In this document: piece after piece, positions 6,635-15,252 of the stretch
How positions within the stretch are numbered: the stretch's first letter is position 1
How the letters are laid out: the number at the start of each line of letters is the position of its first letter
Assembly (NCBI RefSeq): GCF_003070885.1
Contig: NZ_CP028913.1
Location: 1,922,001-1,986,000, forward strand
DNA length: 64,000 bases
Direction: 5' to 3'
Source: Agromyces badenianii
GTDB taxonomy: Bacteria > Actinomycetota > Actinomycetes > Actinomycetales > Microbacteriaceae
Notes under the pieces: generated by a model
Told to the model about the DNA's origin: nothing
The model's input: only the letters and a program-made list of their open reading frames with translations
The model's database searches: none
Translations under genes and position numbers: made by a program

Positions 6635-9064
6635 TCAGCGGCGGCCGCGGTCGCCGCCGTCGCGGTCGCCGCCGCGACCGTCATCCTGACCGTCGTCACG
6701 GCGGCCCGGGCCTCCGTCGCCCGGCGACTGTCCGCCGTCGAACCCGGTGGCCTCGGCCTGCGGAGCGATCGGCGCGTCAACGGGCTCCTCGTACGTCGCG
6801 GGTGCCGCGGTCCGCGGCGCGACCGGTCCGGGACCGGCCACCGTGAACGGGTCGCCGCCGTACTTCGCCGCCGCGACCGACATGACCATCGGCCACATTC
6901 GGTGGCGGGCCGTCGCCGCCTGGCCGCTGCCGAACGAGATGCCGCGCTGGTTGGCATCGCCGGTCAGGCTCACGACGCCCGCAACGGTCGCGACCTTCGA
7001 GCTGGCACCCGCCATCCACGTGTCCTTGTTGCCGTCCGTCGTGCCGGTCTTGCCGATGAGCGGCACTCGAGGCTGCACCCCGCTGTTCGACGCGGTCGCC
7101 GTGCCGCTCGTCATCACGAGTTGCATCGCATAGTGCATGGCCGCGGCCACCTCGGGTGAGACCGCCGGGGTGCATGATGACGCCGGCACCGCGACGTCGT
7201 TGCCGGTGCGGTCGACGATGCGGTCGATCGCGATCGGCGTGCATGTGACGCCGTTGTTCGCGATGCCGGCGAATGCGACGGCGAGGCTGAGCGGGGCCAC
7301 CTCGTTGGTGCCGATCACCGTCGCCGGGCTCTGCAGCAACTCCGTGCCATCCGCTCGATGCATGCCGAACGCCTCTGCGGTCTTGCGGATGCCGCAGAGG
7401 TCGAGCTTCTTCGCCATGCCGATGAAGCCGGTGTTGATCGAACCGATGGTCGACTCGAGCGCCGTGTAGTTGGCGCCCGCCTCGTTGGCGTCGTTCTTCG
7501 GGCTCCACTTCTCGGCGTTCGTGTTCACGGGCCCGTTGCAGCTGTCTTGGAATGTTCCCCAGTTCGCCTTCGGCTTGGAGTCGACCCGTTCCGTCAGCGC
7601 GTGACCCTCATTCAGCCACTGCGCGAGGGTGAACACCTTGTAGGTCGACCCGGGCTGGAAGCCGCTCGAACCGCCATGCGTGTAATCGGTGTTGTAGTTG
7701 ATGCTCGTGAACTGCGGCCCGGTCTCGAGCACCTTGGGGTCCTGGCTGTACTGCTTGTTCTGTGCCATCGCGAGGACGCGACCGGTGCCCACCTGCACGC
7801 TCGAGATCACGCTGCCCACATCCCAGCCGGGGTAGGTCTGCGGCACGTTCTGGCCGATCGCATTCTCTGCAGTGATCTGCAGGTCGAGGTCGAGGGTCGT
7901 ATAGACGTCGTAGCCGCCGCGCCGGAAGTTCTGCATGCGCGTCTCCTCGTCTTCGCCGAACGTCGGGTCGGTCTGCAGGATGTTCTTGACGTAGTCGCAG
8001 AAGTACGCCGACCCGCCGGCGGTCTGGCATCCGGTGCTCGGTTCGGTGATGACCGGTTGCACGGGCGTCGCCATCGCCGCGTCGTACTCCTCCTGCGTGA
8101 TCTTCTTCTCCCCGAGCATGTGGCCGAGGATGTAGTTGCGGCGGTCCAGGTTTCTCGCATACCCGTTCGCCGCGCCGTTCGTCTCACTCTCGGGCTTGTC
8201 GAGCTGGAACTCCACCGGGTTGTTGACGATCGCCATGAGCGACGCCGCTTGAGCGAGCGTGAGATTCGCCGCCGACGTCGTGAAGTAGTAGTTGGCCGCC
8301 GCCTCGATGCCGTAGACCGTGCCGCCGAACCCGGCGATGTTCAGGTATCCGAGAAGGATGTCGCTCTTGGAATACCGCTTCTCGATGCCGATCGCGAGTC
8401 GCATCTCCTTCAGCTTCCGTTCGATCCCTGCGCTGCCGTCGGATTCGGTGGCCGATTCGTAGCACTTCACCTTCTCGGCCTCGACGAGGGCGCTGCGGTC
8501 GTCGAAGCTGAGCGCGGCCTTCTCATCGTCCGTGAGCCCTTCGAGGGCGGTCACACTCGCTTCGGCCTCGCACTCCTGCACGCGCACGTTCTTCACGTAC
8601 TGCTGCGCGATCGACGATCCGCCCTGCGTTTCGCCACCGGTCGCCGTCGTCACGGCCGCCCGAAGGGTGCCCTGCAGATCGACGCCGCCATGATCGTAGA
8701 ATCGCGGGTCTTCGCCGGCGATCGCGGCGTCTTTGACGTACTGGCTGATTGCATCCCAACCGACCTCGACCCGGTTCTGGTCGTAGAAGGAGGCGAGCAG
8801 CACCGGCGCACCGTCGCTGCCCGTCGCGTAGATGTTGCTCTTCTCGGAGAGCTCGTCGATCTCGAGATAGCCGGGGAGTTTCTCGAACATGCCGATGGTT
8901 CCGGATGCCGCGATGCCGACGGTCGCGAGTGCGGGTGTGACTCCTGCGACGACGAGCAGCGCCACGCCGACGCTTGCCGCGACGAGCCCGACGAAGCCGG
9001 CGACGACGCCGAGTGGCGTGCGCGTCTCCTGGAAGTCACGATTCCGCATGTTGCCAGGACCCAT
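6635..9064 (-). CDS. Class A penicillin-binding protein (transglycosylase/transpeptidase)
   Basis: An 809-residue bifunctional peptidoglycan synthase. A membrane anchor at about 18-50 is followed by the GT51 glycosyltransferase, with EDPRFYDHGG from residue 118 and SIAQQYVKN at 151-159. The transpeptidase follows, with the active-site STYK at 473-476, SIN at 542-544 and KTGT from 672. It polymerises lipid II and cross-links stem peptides on the outer membrane face. The C-terminus is a Pro/Ala linker ending in an Asp/Gly/Arg-rich tail of about 35 residues. ATG at 9064 is used; ATG at 9049 is an alternative. It is convergent with the heptad-repeat gene, with 42 bases between their stops. Confidence 0.92.
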   Translation of the reverse strand: MGPGNMRNRDFQETRTPLGVVAGFVGLVAASVGVALLVVAGVTPALATVGIAASGTIGMFEKLPGYLEIDELSEKSNIYATGSDGAPVLLASFYDQNRVEVGWDAISQYVKDAAIAGEDPRFYDHGGVDLQGTLRAAVTTATGGETQGGSSIAQQYVKNVRVQECEAEASVTALEGLTDDEKAALSFDDRSALVEAEKVKCYESATESDGSAGIERKLKEMRLAIGIEKRYSKSDILLGYLNIAGFGGTVYGIEAAANYYFTTSAANLTLAQAASLMAIVNNPVEFQLDKPESETNGAANGYARNLDRRNYILGHMLGEKKITQEEYDAAMATPVQPVITEPSTGCQTAGGSAYFCDYVKNILQTDPTFGEDEETRMQNFRRGGYDVYTTLDLDLQITAENAIGQNVPQTYPGWDVGSVISSVQVGTGRVLAMAQNKQYSQDPKVLETGPQFTSINYNTDYTHGGSSGFQPGSTYKVFTLAQWLNEGHALTERVDSKPKANWGTFQDSCNGPVNTNAEKWSPKNDANEAGANYTALESTIGSINTGFIGMAKKLDLCGIRKTAEAFGMHRADGTELLQSPATVIGTNEVAPLSLAVAFAGIANNGVTCTPIAIDRIVDRTGNDVAVPASSCTPAVSPEVAAAMHYAMQLVMTSGTATASNSGVQPRVPLIGKTGTTDGNKDTWMAGASSKVATVAGVVSLTGDANQRGISFGSGQAATARHRMWPMVMSVAAAKYGGDPFTVAGPGPVAPRTAAPATYEEPVDAPIAPQAEATGFDGGQSPGDGGPGRRDDGQDDGRGGDRDGGDRGRR

Positions 9065-9210
9065 GGCTCACCCAATTCCCTGTCGGCGTCTCGCGATGAC
9101 CAGACGAGCCCGTAGGGAGGCCCGAAAGGGGCCGACACTCAATGCAAGCGCAGCGCACGCCGGATGTCCAGTCGCACTCCCCCGCATCAGTGCGGGCGAG
9201 CAGAAACAAA

Positions 9211-9236
9211 AAGGCCAGGATGACCTGGCCTTTCTT
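9211..9236 (-). terminator. Terminator after the DUF2019 gene array
   Basis: A 9-bp stem, AAGGCCAGG (9211-9219) with CCTGGCCTT (9224-9232), closes a 4-base loop. Read leftwards it is followed by a T-rich stretch (TTTTTGTTT), so it should stop the leftward DUF2019 transcript. A second small hairpin, CCCGCA/TGCGGG at 9181-9196, sits just beyond. The rest of 9065-9302 holds nothing recognisable. Confidence 0.7.
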
Positions 9237-9302
9237 CACAAGAACCGGCTGAAGGGCGAAGCCTCGATCTGGAGCCGATCATGATCATCGCGAGACTCTG
9301 GT

Positions 9303-9650
9303 TCAATCGACGTCGAATTCGCCGTCTCTGAACAACTGCAACGTGACCTCCGCGGTGAGAGCGAGCCTCCCGCCCGTCGCGATCTCCTCGAGCACAGGTT
9401 CAGCGGCCACCGGATCCCACTCCAGCACATCGGTCGCGGCGGCAAGTCGTACCGCTTCCACGTCATCTCTCATGAGTGCGCCGATCGCTCGGCGACCCTC
9501 CTCGCTCTGGCGCAGGACGTCCCGGATGTCGTAGCTGCGGTGAAGGAGGATACCGGCGACCTCGGGGCGCGCAGCTCCTAGTCCCTCTTCAGGCCACCGC
9601 ACAAGAAGGTCGCGGTACCGCCGGACGAGCCTCGCCACATCCTCAGGCAT
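9303..9650 (-). CDS. DUF2019-like protein, diverged fourth copy
   Basis: A 115-residue protein homologous along its length to the three genes to its right (shared features: RYRDLLV, EEGRRAI, DDVEAVRLAAA, EWDPVAAEPVLEEIA), but with many substitutions, so it is the older member of the array. The fold is expected to be helical, HEAT-like. The three other copies have AAAAGGGGAGAG before the ATG; here that stretch is lost and the ATG at 9650 has no SD, so translation is probably coupled to the gene upstream. ATG at 9680 or 9677 would add about 10 residues. Function unknown; small tandem proteins of this kind are often immunity proteins, which is inference only. Confidence 0.68.
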   Translation of the reverse strand: MPEDVARLVRRYRDLLVRWPEEGLGAARPEVAGILLHRSYDIRDVLRQSEEGRRAIGALMRDDVEAVRLAAATDVLEWDPVAAEPVLEEIATGGRLALTAEVTLQLFRDGEFDVD

Positions 9651-9687
9651 CGGAACGTCGTCTTGGTTCGTGTGCATCATCCGTTGA

Positions 9688-10032
9688 CTACCAATCGAGG
9701 TTGAGATTTCCGTCCCTGTACTCGCGCAACGTCCACTTCGCGTCAAAGGCGACAAGTCCCGGGCCCGTCTCGATGTCCTCGAGCACGCGTTCAGCGGCCA
9801 CCGGATCCCACTGAAGGGTGTGGACCGCGGCTGCGAGTCGAACGGCGTCCACGTCATCGTCCATCAGTCCCGAGATGGCGCGGCGACCCTCATCGCTCTC
9901 ACGCAGAATCTTGTGGATGGCGTGATTCCGGTCGAACAGTTTGTTGGCCACGCTCGGCCGGGCAGACTCCATGCTGCGTTGCACAAGCAGGTCACGGTAC
10001 TGCGCGACCAACTCTTCAACATCCTGAGCCAT
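9688..10032 (-). CDS. DUF2019-like protein, tandem copy 3
   Basis: A 114-residue protein with the pattern of DUF2019: a helical N-terminus with QYRDLLVQ, then KLFDRNHAIHKILRE, DDDVDAVRLAAA and a C-terminal FDAKWTLREYRDG. It is nearly identical to the next two copies. An SD, AAAAGGGGAGAG, precedes the ATG at 10032. No signal peptide or membrane helix is present, so it is cytoplasmic. It is third in a leftward array of four, with 64-base spacers. Family assignment rests on motif recall. Confidence 0.75.
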   Translation of the reverse strand: MAQDVEELVAQYRDLLVQRSMESARPSVANKLFDRNHAIHKILRESDEGRRAISGLMDDDVDAVRLAAAVHTLQWDPVAAERVLEDIETGPGLVAFDAKWTLREYRDGNLNLDW

Positions 10033-10096
10033 CGAGCTCTCCCCTTTTCAACCTGATCATGACTGCGGAAGTTGGTTCGTGTGCATCATCCGTTGA

Positions 10097-10441
10097 CTAC
10101 CAATCGAGGTTGAGCTTTCCGGCCCGATACCGGCGCAACGCCCACTTCGCGTTGAAGCCGACAATCCCTGGGCCCGCTTCGATGTCCTCGAGCACGTGCT
10201 CAGCGGCCACCGGATCCCACTGAAGCGTGTGGACCGCTGCTGTGAGTCGAACGGCGTCCACGTCATCGTCCATCAGTCCCGAGATGGCGCGGCGACCCTC
10301 ATCGCTCTCACGCAGAATCTTGTGGATGGCGTGATTCCGGTCGAACAGTTTGTTGGCCACGCTCGGCCGGGCAGACTCCATGCTGCGTTGCACAAGCAGG
10401 TCACGGTACTGCGCGACCAACTCTTCAACATCCTGAGCCAT
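10097..10441 (-). CDS. DUF2019-like protein, tandem copy 2
   Basis: A 114-residue near-duplicate of the flanking copies. It differs mainly at the C-terminus, where FNAKWALRRYRAGKLNLDW replaces the FDAKWTLREYRDG form, and where T replaces A in VRLTAAVHTL. The same SD and the same 64-base spacer are present, so the whole 409-bp unit was copied, not just the gene. Codon choice is slightly less GC-biased than in the core genes. Confidence 0.75.
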   Translation of the reverse strand: MAQDVEELVAQYRDLLVQRSMESARPSVANKLFDRNHAIHKILRESDEGRRAISGLMDDDVDAVRLTAAVHTLQWDPVAAEHVLEDIEAGPGIVGFNAKWALRRYRAGKLNLDW

Positions 10442-10505
10442 CGAGCTCTCCCCTTTTCAACCTGATCATGACTGCGGAAGTTGGTTCGTGTGCATCATCC
10501 GTTGA

Positions 10506-10850
10506 CTACCAATCGAGGTCGAGCTTTCCGTCCCTGTACTCGCGCAACGTCCACTTCGCGTTGAAGCCGACAATCCCCGGGCCCGCTTCGATGTCCTCGA
10601 GCACGTGTTCAGCGGCCACCGGATCCCACTGAAGCGTGTGGACCGCGGCTGTGAGTCGAACGGCGTCCACGTCATCGTTCATCAGTCCCGAGATGGCGCG
10701 GCGACCCTCGTCGCTCTCACGCAGAATCTTGTGGATGGCGTGATTCCGGTCGAACAGTTTGTTGGCCACGCTCGGCCGGGCGAACTCCATACTGCGTTGC
10801 ACAAGTAGGTCACGGTACTGTGCGATCAACTCTTCGACATTCTCAGCCAT
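10506..10850 (-). CDS. DUF2019-like protein, tandem copy 1 (first in operon)
   Basis: A 114-residue member and the first to be transcribed. It begins MAENVEELIAQ where the others have MAQDVEELVAQ, and has FARPSV for SARPSV. The ATG at 10850 follows GGGGAGAG at close spacing; the longer in-frame ORF to 11012 has no SD and poor codon bias, so it is rejected. The upstream gap (10851-11078) should hold the array promoter but no clear hexamers were found. Role unknown; an antitoxin or immunity role would explain repeated duplication but no partner is proven. Confidence 0.75.
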   Translation of the reverse strand: MAENVEELIAQYRDLLVQRSMEFARPSVANKLFDRNHAIHKILRESDEGRRAISGLMNDDVDAVRLTAAVHTLQWDPVAAEHVLEDIEAGPGIVGFNAKWTLREYRDGKLDLDW

Positions 10851-11078
10851 CTCTCCCCTTTTCAACCTGATCATGGCTGCGGTAGTCCGTTCTGCGAGCG
10901 ATACACGATATCGAGACCGAGCCTTCGCTGGAACTCGAAGACCTTGCGTGAAGCCAATCCCGCATCCCTGCGATCGCAGTCCCCGCGAGGGAACGTCGCA
11001 AGACACCCGCACAGCGGGAACCTATTCAGGTTCGCCCTCGGAACTCATTACGCAGACATTGAAAACTTGCGAGAGTTC

Positions 11079-11150
11079 ATGAACGCGCCGGAGAGGTCGA
11101 TCGAAGACCTGCGCCGACTGCTCGAGAGGGACCTCCGAGGTGGATGCTGA
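11079..11150 (+). CDS. Tiny ORF overlapping the start of the next gene
   Basis: A 23-codon reading frame with a charged helix-like peptide (SIEDLRRLLERDLRG). Its stop overlaps the GTG start at 11140, an arrangement typical of translational coupling. Its SD (GAGAG) is poor. It could be a leader peptide, or the N-terminal end of a longer gene broken by a frameshift into the 11140 frame. Low confidence that it is a gene. Confidence 0.2.
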   Translation: MNAPERSIEDLRRLLERDLRGGC

Positions 11151-11403
11151 TTTCGGTGCAGAAGACTTCATCGACGTCGTCTACTCCGACGTATGCGAGG
11201 CGGCCGTTGCCGGCGTCGTCGAGACGATGCTCGATCCCCCAGGACGTGCCCCAGCTTCGTCGACCGTCCAACTCCATCGGTGGTTCACCGAGTTACCCGA
11301 AACCGATCGTGCAATGGTCGTGCGGGCACTGCGAGAAGCGGCGGATAGTGCCGTGTTTCGTGAAGTCCACGGTCAGCTCTCGCTCGGACACAGCATGTTC
11401 TGA
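11140..11403 (+). CDS. Hypothetical 87-residue protein
   Basis: An acidic 87-residue protein starting at GTG 11140, with CGAGG just upstream. It has an N-terminal helix with DFIDVVYSDVCEAAVAG and a C-terminal block RWFTELPETDRAMVVRALREAADSAVF (quoted in part: ELPETDRAMVVRAL). The latter recalls a family of small proteins often found with toxin-immunity or defence cassettes, but I cannot name it. It is possibly a truncated member, since relatives continue beyond this point. It runs opposite to the DUF2019 array and ends just before a strong hairpin. Confidence 0.5.
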   Translation: MDADFGAEDFIDVVYSDVCEAAVAGVVETMLDPPGRAPASSTVQLHRWFTELPETDRAMVVRALREAADSAVFREVHGQLSLGHSMF

Positions 11404-11414
11404 GCGAGAACAAA

Positions 11415-11440
11415 AACTCCCCGCACAAGGGCGGGGAGTT
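11415..11440 (-). terminator. Terminator downstream of tRNA-Gln (bidirectional)
   Basis: A 10-bp stem, AACTCCCCGC (11415-11424) with GCGGGGAGTT (11431-11440), has a 6-base loop. Leftward it continues GGGGAGTTTTTG, a good intrinsic terminator for the gltX/tRNA-Gln side. Rightward it can also end the 11140 gene. Confidence 0.8.
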
Positions 11441-11460
11441 CAGTTTGACTGACGTCGATG

Positions 11461-11535
11461 TGGCTGGGGTACCTGGACTCGAACCAAGAACAACGGTACC
11501 AGAAACCGCCGTGTTGCCAATTACACCATACCCCA
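11461..11535 (-). tRNA. tRNA-Gln (CTG), CCA encoded
   Basis: A minus-strand cloverleaf. Acceptor TGGGGTA pairs with TACCCCA, the discriminator is G and CCA is encoded (11463-11461). The anticodon stem is GCGGT/ACCGT around the loop TTCTGGT, giving anticodon CTG. It lies 98 bases after the gltX stop on the same strand. Its 3' end faces the accessory patch at 9.3-11.4 kb. Confidence 0.95.
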
Positions 11536-11633
11536 ATGGCCGAAACCGAAGTCCCCGGCCGACATGTAACTCTAGCCTACGAGCAGGCGCCAGCCAAACT
11601 GAGCAGCGCTCAGGCGACCGGCGCCCGAACGCG

Positions 11634-13148
11634 TCAGGCGATGAGCGCCGAGAGCCGGTCGATGCGCTCGATCGAGTCGACTTTGCCGAGGATCTGCATC
11701 GATTCGAACAACGGCGGTGAGACGCGCCGGCCCGAGATCGCCGTACGCACCGCACCGAACGCGACGCGAGGCTTCAGGGCCAGCCCGTCGACGAGGGCTG
11801 CGCGCAGGGCCTCTTCGATCTGCTCGTGCGTCCACTCGGCGGCAGGCAATCGGTCGAGCGCCTCACGGGCTGCCGCGAGCACGACGGCGGCGTCGGCGGT
11901 GAGCGCGGCGACCGCCGATTCGTCGAACTCGAGCCCGGCGGCATCCGTGAAGAGGAATCCCAGCATGCCGGGAGCCTCGCCCAGCAGCGAGATGCGCTCC
12001 TGTACGAGCGGAGCGCCCTCGGCCAGCACAGCCTCTTCACCCGGCGTGATGGGGTCGGAGACGGCGCCGGCGGCCTGCAGGTAGGGCACCGTGCGAGCCG
12101 AAAAATCGGCGACCTCGAGCTGGCGGATGTGGTCGCCGTTGATCGCCTCGGCCTTCTTCAGGTCGAAGCGCGCCGGATTCGGATTCACGTTCGCGACGTC
12201 GAACGCGGCGATGAGCTCATCGCGGCTGAACACGTCGCGATCGGCGGAGAAGCCCCAGCCGAGCAGCGCGAGGTAGTTGATGAGCCCCTCGGGGATGAAC
12301 CCGCGGTCGCGGTGGTGGAAGAGGTTCGACTCGGGGTCGCGCTTGGAGAGCTTCTTGTTGCCCTCGCCCATGACGTACGGCAGGTGGCCGAAGCGCGGCA
12401 CGAACGTCGTCGCGCCGATGTCGATGAGCGCATGATAGAGCGCGATCTGCCGGGGCGTCGACGAGAGCAGGTCTTCGCCGCGGAGCACGTGCGTGATGCC
12501 CATGAGGGCGTCGTCGACGGGGTTCACGAAGGTGTAGAGGGGCGCGCCGTTCGGACGCACCACGACGAAGTCGATCGTCGATCCGATCGGGAAGTCGATG
12601 CGGCCGCGCACGAGGTCGTCGAAGCCGAGGTCGGCCTCGGGCACGCGCAGGCGCAGCGCGGGCTCGCGGCCATCGGCGCGGAACGCCGCCCTCTGCTCGT
12701 CGGTGAGGTCGCGGTCGAAGTTGTCGTAGCCCAGCTGCTTCGGCCGGCCGTTCGCCTCGTTGCGGGCATCGATCTCTTCGGCCGTCGAGTACGACTCGTA
12801 GAGGTGGCCCGAGGCCTTCAGCCGCTCGATGATCTCGTGGTAGATCTCACCGCGCTGCGACTGCCGATACGGGGCGTGCGGCCCGCCGACGTCGATGCCC
12901 TCGTCCCACGTCAGGCCGAGCCAGGTCAGCGCGTCGAGGATCTGCGCGTAGCTCTCCTCGCTGTCGCGTGCCGCATCGGTGTCTTCGATGCGGAACACGA
13001 AGGTGCCGCCGGTGTGCCGCGCATACGCCCAGTTGAACAGGGCGGTGCGCACGAGGCCGACGTGCGGCGTACCGGTCGGCGAAGGGCAGAAGCGCACGCG
13101 GATGTCGCTGCCGGTGGCCTGGGTCGTGGGGTGAGCTGTCTCAGACAT
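11634..13148 (-). CDS. gltX: Glutamyl-tRNA synthetase
   Basis: A 504-residue class I aminoacyl-tRNA synthetase. The HIGH-type box is PTGTPHVGL near residue 28 (HVGL), with [12 protein letters not shown] after it and RIEDTD about 20 residues on. The KMSKS-type box appears as KKLSKRD, and an anticodon-binding helical domain follows. It charges tRNA-Glu. Actinobacteria usually lack glutaminyl-tRNA synthetase, so this enzyme probably also mischarges tRNA-Gln for correction by GatCAB. ATG at 13148 gives the usual length; upstream in-frame sequence is a shadow of the LysR gene. The LysR gene ends 11 bases upstream on the same strand. Confidence 0.95.
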   Translation of the reverse strand: MSETAHPTTQATGSDIRVRFCPSPTGTPHVGLVRTALFNWAYARHTGGTFVFRIEDTDAARDSEESYAQILDALTWLGLTWDEGIDVGGPHAPYRQSQRGEIYHEIIERLKASGHLYESYSTAEEIDARNEANGRPKQLGYDNFDRDLTDEQRAAFRADGREPALRLRVPEADLGFDDLVRGRIDFPIGSTIDFVVVRPNGAPLYTFVNPVDDALMGITHVLRGEDLLSSTPRQIALYHALIDIGATTFVPRFGHLPYVMGEGNKKLSKRDPESNLFHHRDRGFIPEGLINYLALLGWGFSADRDVFSRDELIAAFDVANVNPNPARFDLKKAEAINGDHIRQLEVADFSARTVPYLQAAGAVSDPITPGEEAVLAEGAPLVQERISLLGEAPGMLGFLFTDAAGLEFDESAVAALTADAAVVLAAAREALDRLPAAEWTHEQIEEALRAALVDGLALKPRVAFGAVRTAISGRRVSPPLFESMQILGKVDSIERIDRLSALIA

Positions 13149-13159
13149 ACCCGTCAATG

Positions 13160-14101
13160 CTATCGAGCGGCGAGCCTTTCGAGTGCGGCCAATGCCGCCG
13201 CCACTGCCGGAACACGATCGGCGCCGCGCGCCGTGACGAGATGCAGCGAGCGCACATCGGCCCGAGCAGTGGGCCGGGCGACGACATCGGTGTGCCGGGG
13301 CGAGGCGGCGAGCGCGAGCGCCGGGAGCAGCGCCACGCCGAGCCCCTGGGCGACCATGCCCTCGACGGCGATGAAGTTGTCGGTCTCGAACGCGATGCGC
13401 GGCACGAAGCCGGCGGCACCTGCGAGCTCGAGCAGGTGCCCGCGACAGCGCGGACACCCGGCGATCCAGGCTTCGTCGCGCAGCATCCCGAGATCGACGA
13501 AGTCGGATGCCGCGGCGGCATGCCCTGCGGGCAGCACGAGCTGCATCGGCTCGTCGCCGTAGCCCCGCACGTCGAGCCCCCGCGCGCTCGCCCGGTGCGG
13601 GTCGTCGCGGTCGCCCGGGTAGCTGAAGGTGATGGCGAGATCGGCCCGGTCGGCTCGCACCGCGCGCACCGCCTCGGGCGGCTCCGCTTCGACGTAGGTG
13701 ACCTCGATGCCGGGATGCGCCGCGGCGAGGGCTGCGATGAGTCGCGGCACGAGGGTGGCCGATGCCGATGGGAAGGCCACGAGCCGAATCCGGCCGGCCC
13801 GGAGGCCGCGGATGTCGGCGAGTTCACCCGCTGCGGCCTCGAGCGAGGTGGCTACGGCGTGCGCGTGCCTCGCGAGCACGCGACCCGATTCGGTGAGGCG
13901 GATGCCCCGGCCCACCCGCTCCACGAGGGCGATGCCGGTGCGCTCTTCGAATCGGCGCAGTTGCTGGCTCACTGCCGGCTGGCTGTAGCCGAGCGCCTCG
14001 GCGGCGGCGGTGACGGATCCGCGCTCGGCGATCTGCCGCACGACCCGCACCGTCTGCAGGTCGAGTGCGGCGGCGAGCGCTTCGAGCGAGGCATCCGTCA
14101 T
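13160..14101 (-). CDS. LysR-family transcriptional regulator
   Basis: A 313-residue regulator. The N-terminal winged helix-turn-helix has [20 protein letters not shown] followed by the recognition-helix stretch [11 protein letters not shown], then the two-lobed effector domain. A Cys-x-x-Cys (GCPRCRG) in the second lobe is unusual for this family and could sense metal or redox state. ATG at 14101 places the helix-turn-helix at the expected distance; an in-frame ATG further upstream is possible. It is divergent from the aminotransferase at 14183 across 81 bases, the classic LysR arrangement, so that gene is its likely target. Confidence 0.88.
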   Translation of the reverse strand: MTDASLEALAAALDLQTVRVVRQIAERGSVTAAAEALGYSQPAVSQQLRRFEERTGIALVERVGRGIRLTESGRVLARHAHAVATSLEAAAGELADIRGLRAGRIRLVAFPSASATLVPRLIAALAAAHPGIEVTYVEAEPPEAVRAVRADRADLAITFSYPGDRDDPHRASARGLDVRGYGDEPMQLVLPAGHAAAASDFVDLGMLRDEAWIAGCPRCRGHLLELAGAAGFVPRIAFETDNFIAVEGMVAQGLGVALLPALALAASPRHTDVVARPTARADVRSLHLVTARGADRVPAVAAALAALERLAAR

Positions 14102-14182
14102 GCTCGAATCATAAGTCTGCCGCATGTCTTTCATCGAAATCTGGCCCTTGTCGAATGAATTTCCCGGATCGACACTGGACCC

Positions 14183-15217
14183 ATGCACCGCCACAGTCGC
14201 GAGCGATTCGCCGCCGGACGCGGCTACCTCGCCGCCTGCACCCTCGGCCTCCCCGCCGACGTCACCCTCGACGCCGTGCGACGCGACCTCGAATCGTGGT
14301 CGGCCGGCACTGCGAGCACCGGCGAGTACGCGGCGCTGCATGAACGCGCCCGCGCCCACGCGGCCACCCTGCTCGGCCGGGCGACGACCGAGGTCGCCAC
14401 CGGATCGCAGGTCTCGGTCTTCGCCGGAACCGTCGCGGCGTCGGCGCCGCCCGGTGCCGAAGTGCTCTGCGTCGACGGCGACTTCTCGTCGATCGTCGGG
14501 CCGTTCCTCGCCCGCGGAGACCTTCGGGTGCGGCACGTGCCGCTCGCCGATCTCGCGGATGCCGTGACCCCGGCGACCTGGCTCGTCTCGTACTCGCTCG
14601 TGCAGTCGGCGACGGGCGAGGTCGCCGACGCGGCATCCGTCACCGCCGCGACGCGTGCCGCGGGCGCACTCAGCCTCGTCGACACGACGCAGGCCACCGG
14701 CTGGATGCCGACGGACCGGCTCGATGCAGACGTCGTCGTCTGCCACGCCTACAAGTGGCTCTCGGCGCCACGCGGCGCCGCATTCGCGGCCTTCTCGCCG
14801 CGAGCGGTCGACGAACTGACGCCGCACGCGGCCGGCTGGTACTCGGGAGCCGACCCCTGGGCCTCCTGCTACGGGCCTGCCTTGCACCTCGCCGACGACG
14901 CGCGACGCTTCGACGTCTCCCCCGCCTGGCACGCGTGGGCGGGCGCGGAGGCGGCACTCGGCTTCGCCGCCTCGCTCGACATGGAGGGCGTGCGGCAGCA
15001 TGACGTCGCGCTCGCGAATGCGTTCCGCGAGCGTCTCGGATTCGCGGCCTCGGACAGCGCGATCGTCGCATGGCCCGACCTCGACGGCGTGGCGCTCGCA
15101 GCGCTCGGAGCGGCCGGCATCACGGCATCCGGACGAGCGGGCCGGGCTCGCGTGGCGTTCCACATCTGGAACGACGACGACGACGTCGAGATGGCGGCCG
15201 CCGCGCTCGGGCGCTGA
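14183..15217 (+). CDS. Class V aminotransferase-family PLP enzyme
   Basis: A 344-residue PLP enzyme of the class V fold (NifS/kynureninase/isopenicillin-epimerase-like). The cofactor lysine lies in HAYKWLSAPRG, preceded by the Asp-containing SLVDTTQATG strand that holds the pyridine nitrogen; SGA and WASC follow. It is shorter than most members, with a reduced C-terminal domain. The substrate cannot be deduced; amino acid lyase or aminotransferase activity is equally possible. The divergent LysR gene is its probable regulator. It is convergent with the fumarylacetoacetase-family gene. Confidence 0.82.
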   Translation: MHRHSRERFAAGRGYLAACTLGLPADVTLDAVRRDLESWSAGTASTGEYAALHERARAHAATLLGRATTEVATGSQVSVFAGTVAASAPPGAEVLCVDGDFSSIVGPFLARGDLRVRHVPLADLADAVTPATWLVSYSLVQSATGEVADAASVTAATRAAGALSLVDTTQATGWMPTDRLDADVVVCHAYKWLSAPRGAAFAAFSPRAVDELTPHAAGWYSGADPWASCYGPALHLADDARRFDVSPAWHAWAGAEAALGFAASLDMEGVRQHDVALANAFRERLGFAASDSAIVAWPDLDGVALAALGAAGITASGRAGRARVAFHIWNDDDDVEMAAAALGR

Positions 15218-15252
15218 CGGTCATCGGGTCGCGTCGACGCGCGAGTCACCGG

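Larger units (their letters stand above)
9663..10885. repeat. Three-unit 409-bp tandem repeat
   Basis: Genes at 9688, 10097 and 10506 start exactly 409 bases apart, and both the genes and the 64-base spacers repeat with few changes. The shared segment extends left to the TTGGTTCGTGTGCATCATCC motif (at about 9663, 10076 and 10485) and right to about 10885. High identity that includes the spacers implies recent unequal crossing-over or conversion. Confidence 0.9.

Noticed and set aside
9663..10885. Could the periodic block be a CRISPR array?
   Set aside because: Units are 409 bp and code for full proteins with SD sites; there are no short repeats with unique spacers and no cas genes.
9303..11535. 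An integrated element with att sites at tRNA-Gln
   Set aside because: No integrase, no direct repeat of the tRNA 3' end and no IS ends were seen in the patch, so only a small accessory cassette is claimed.
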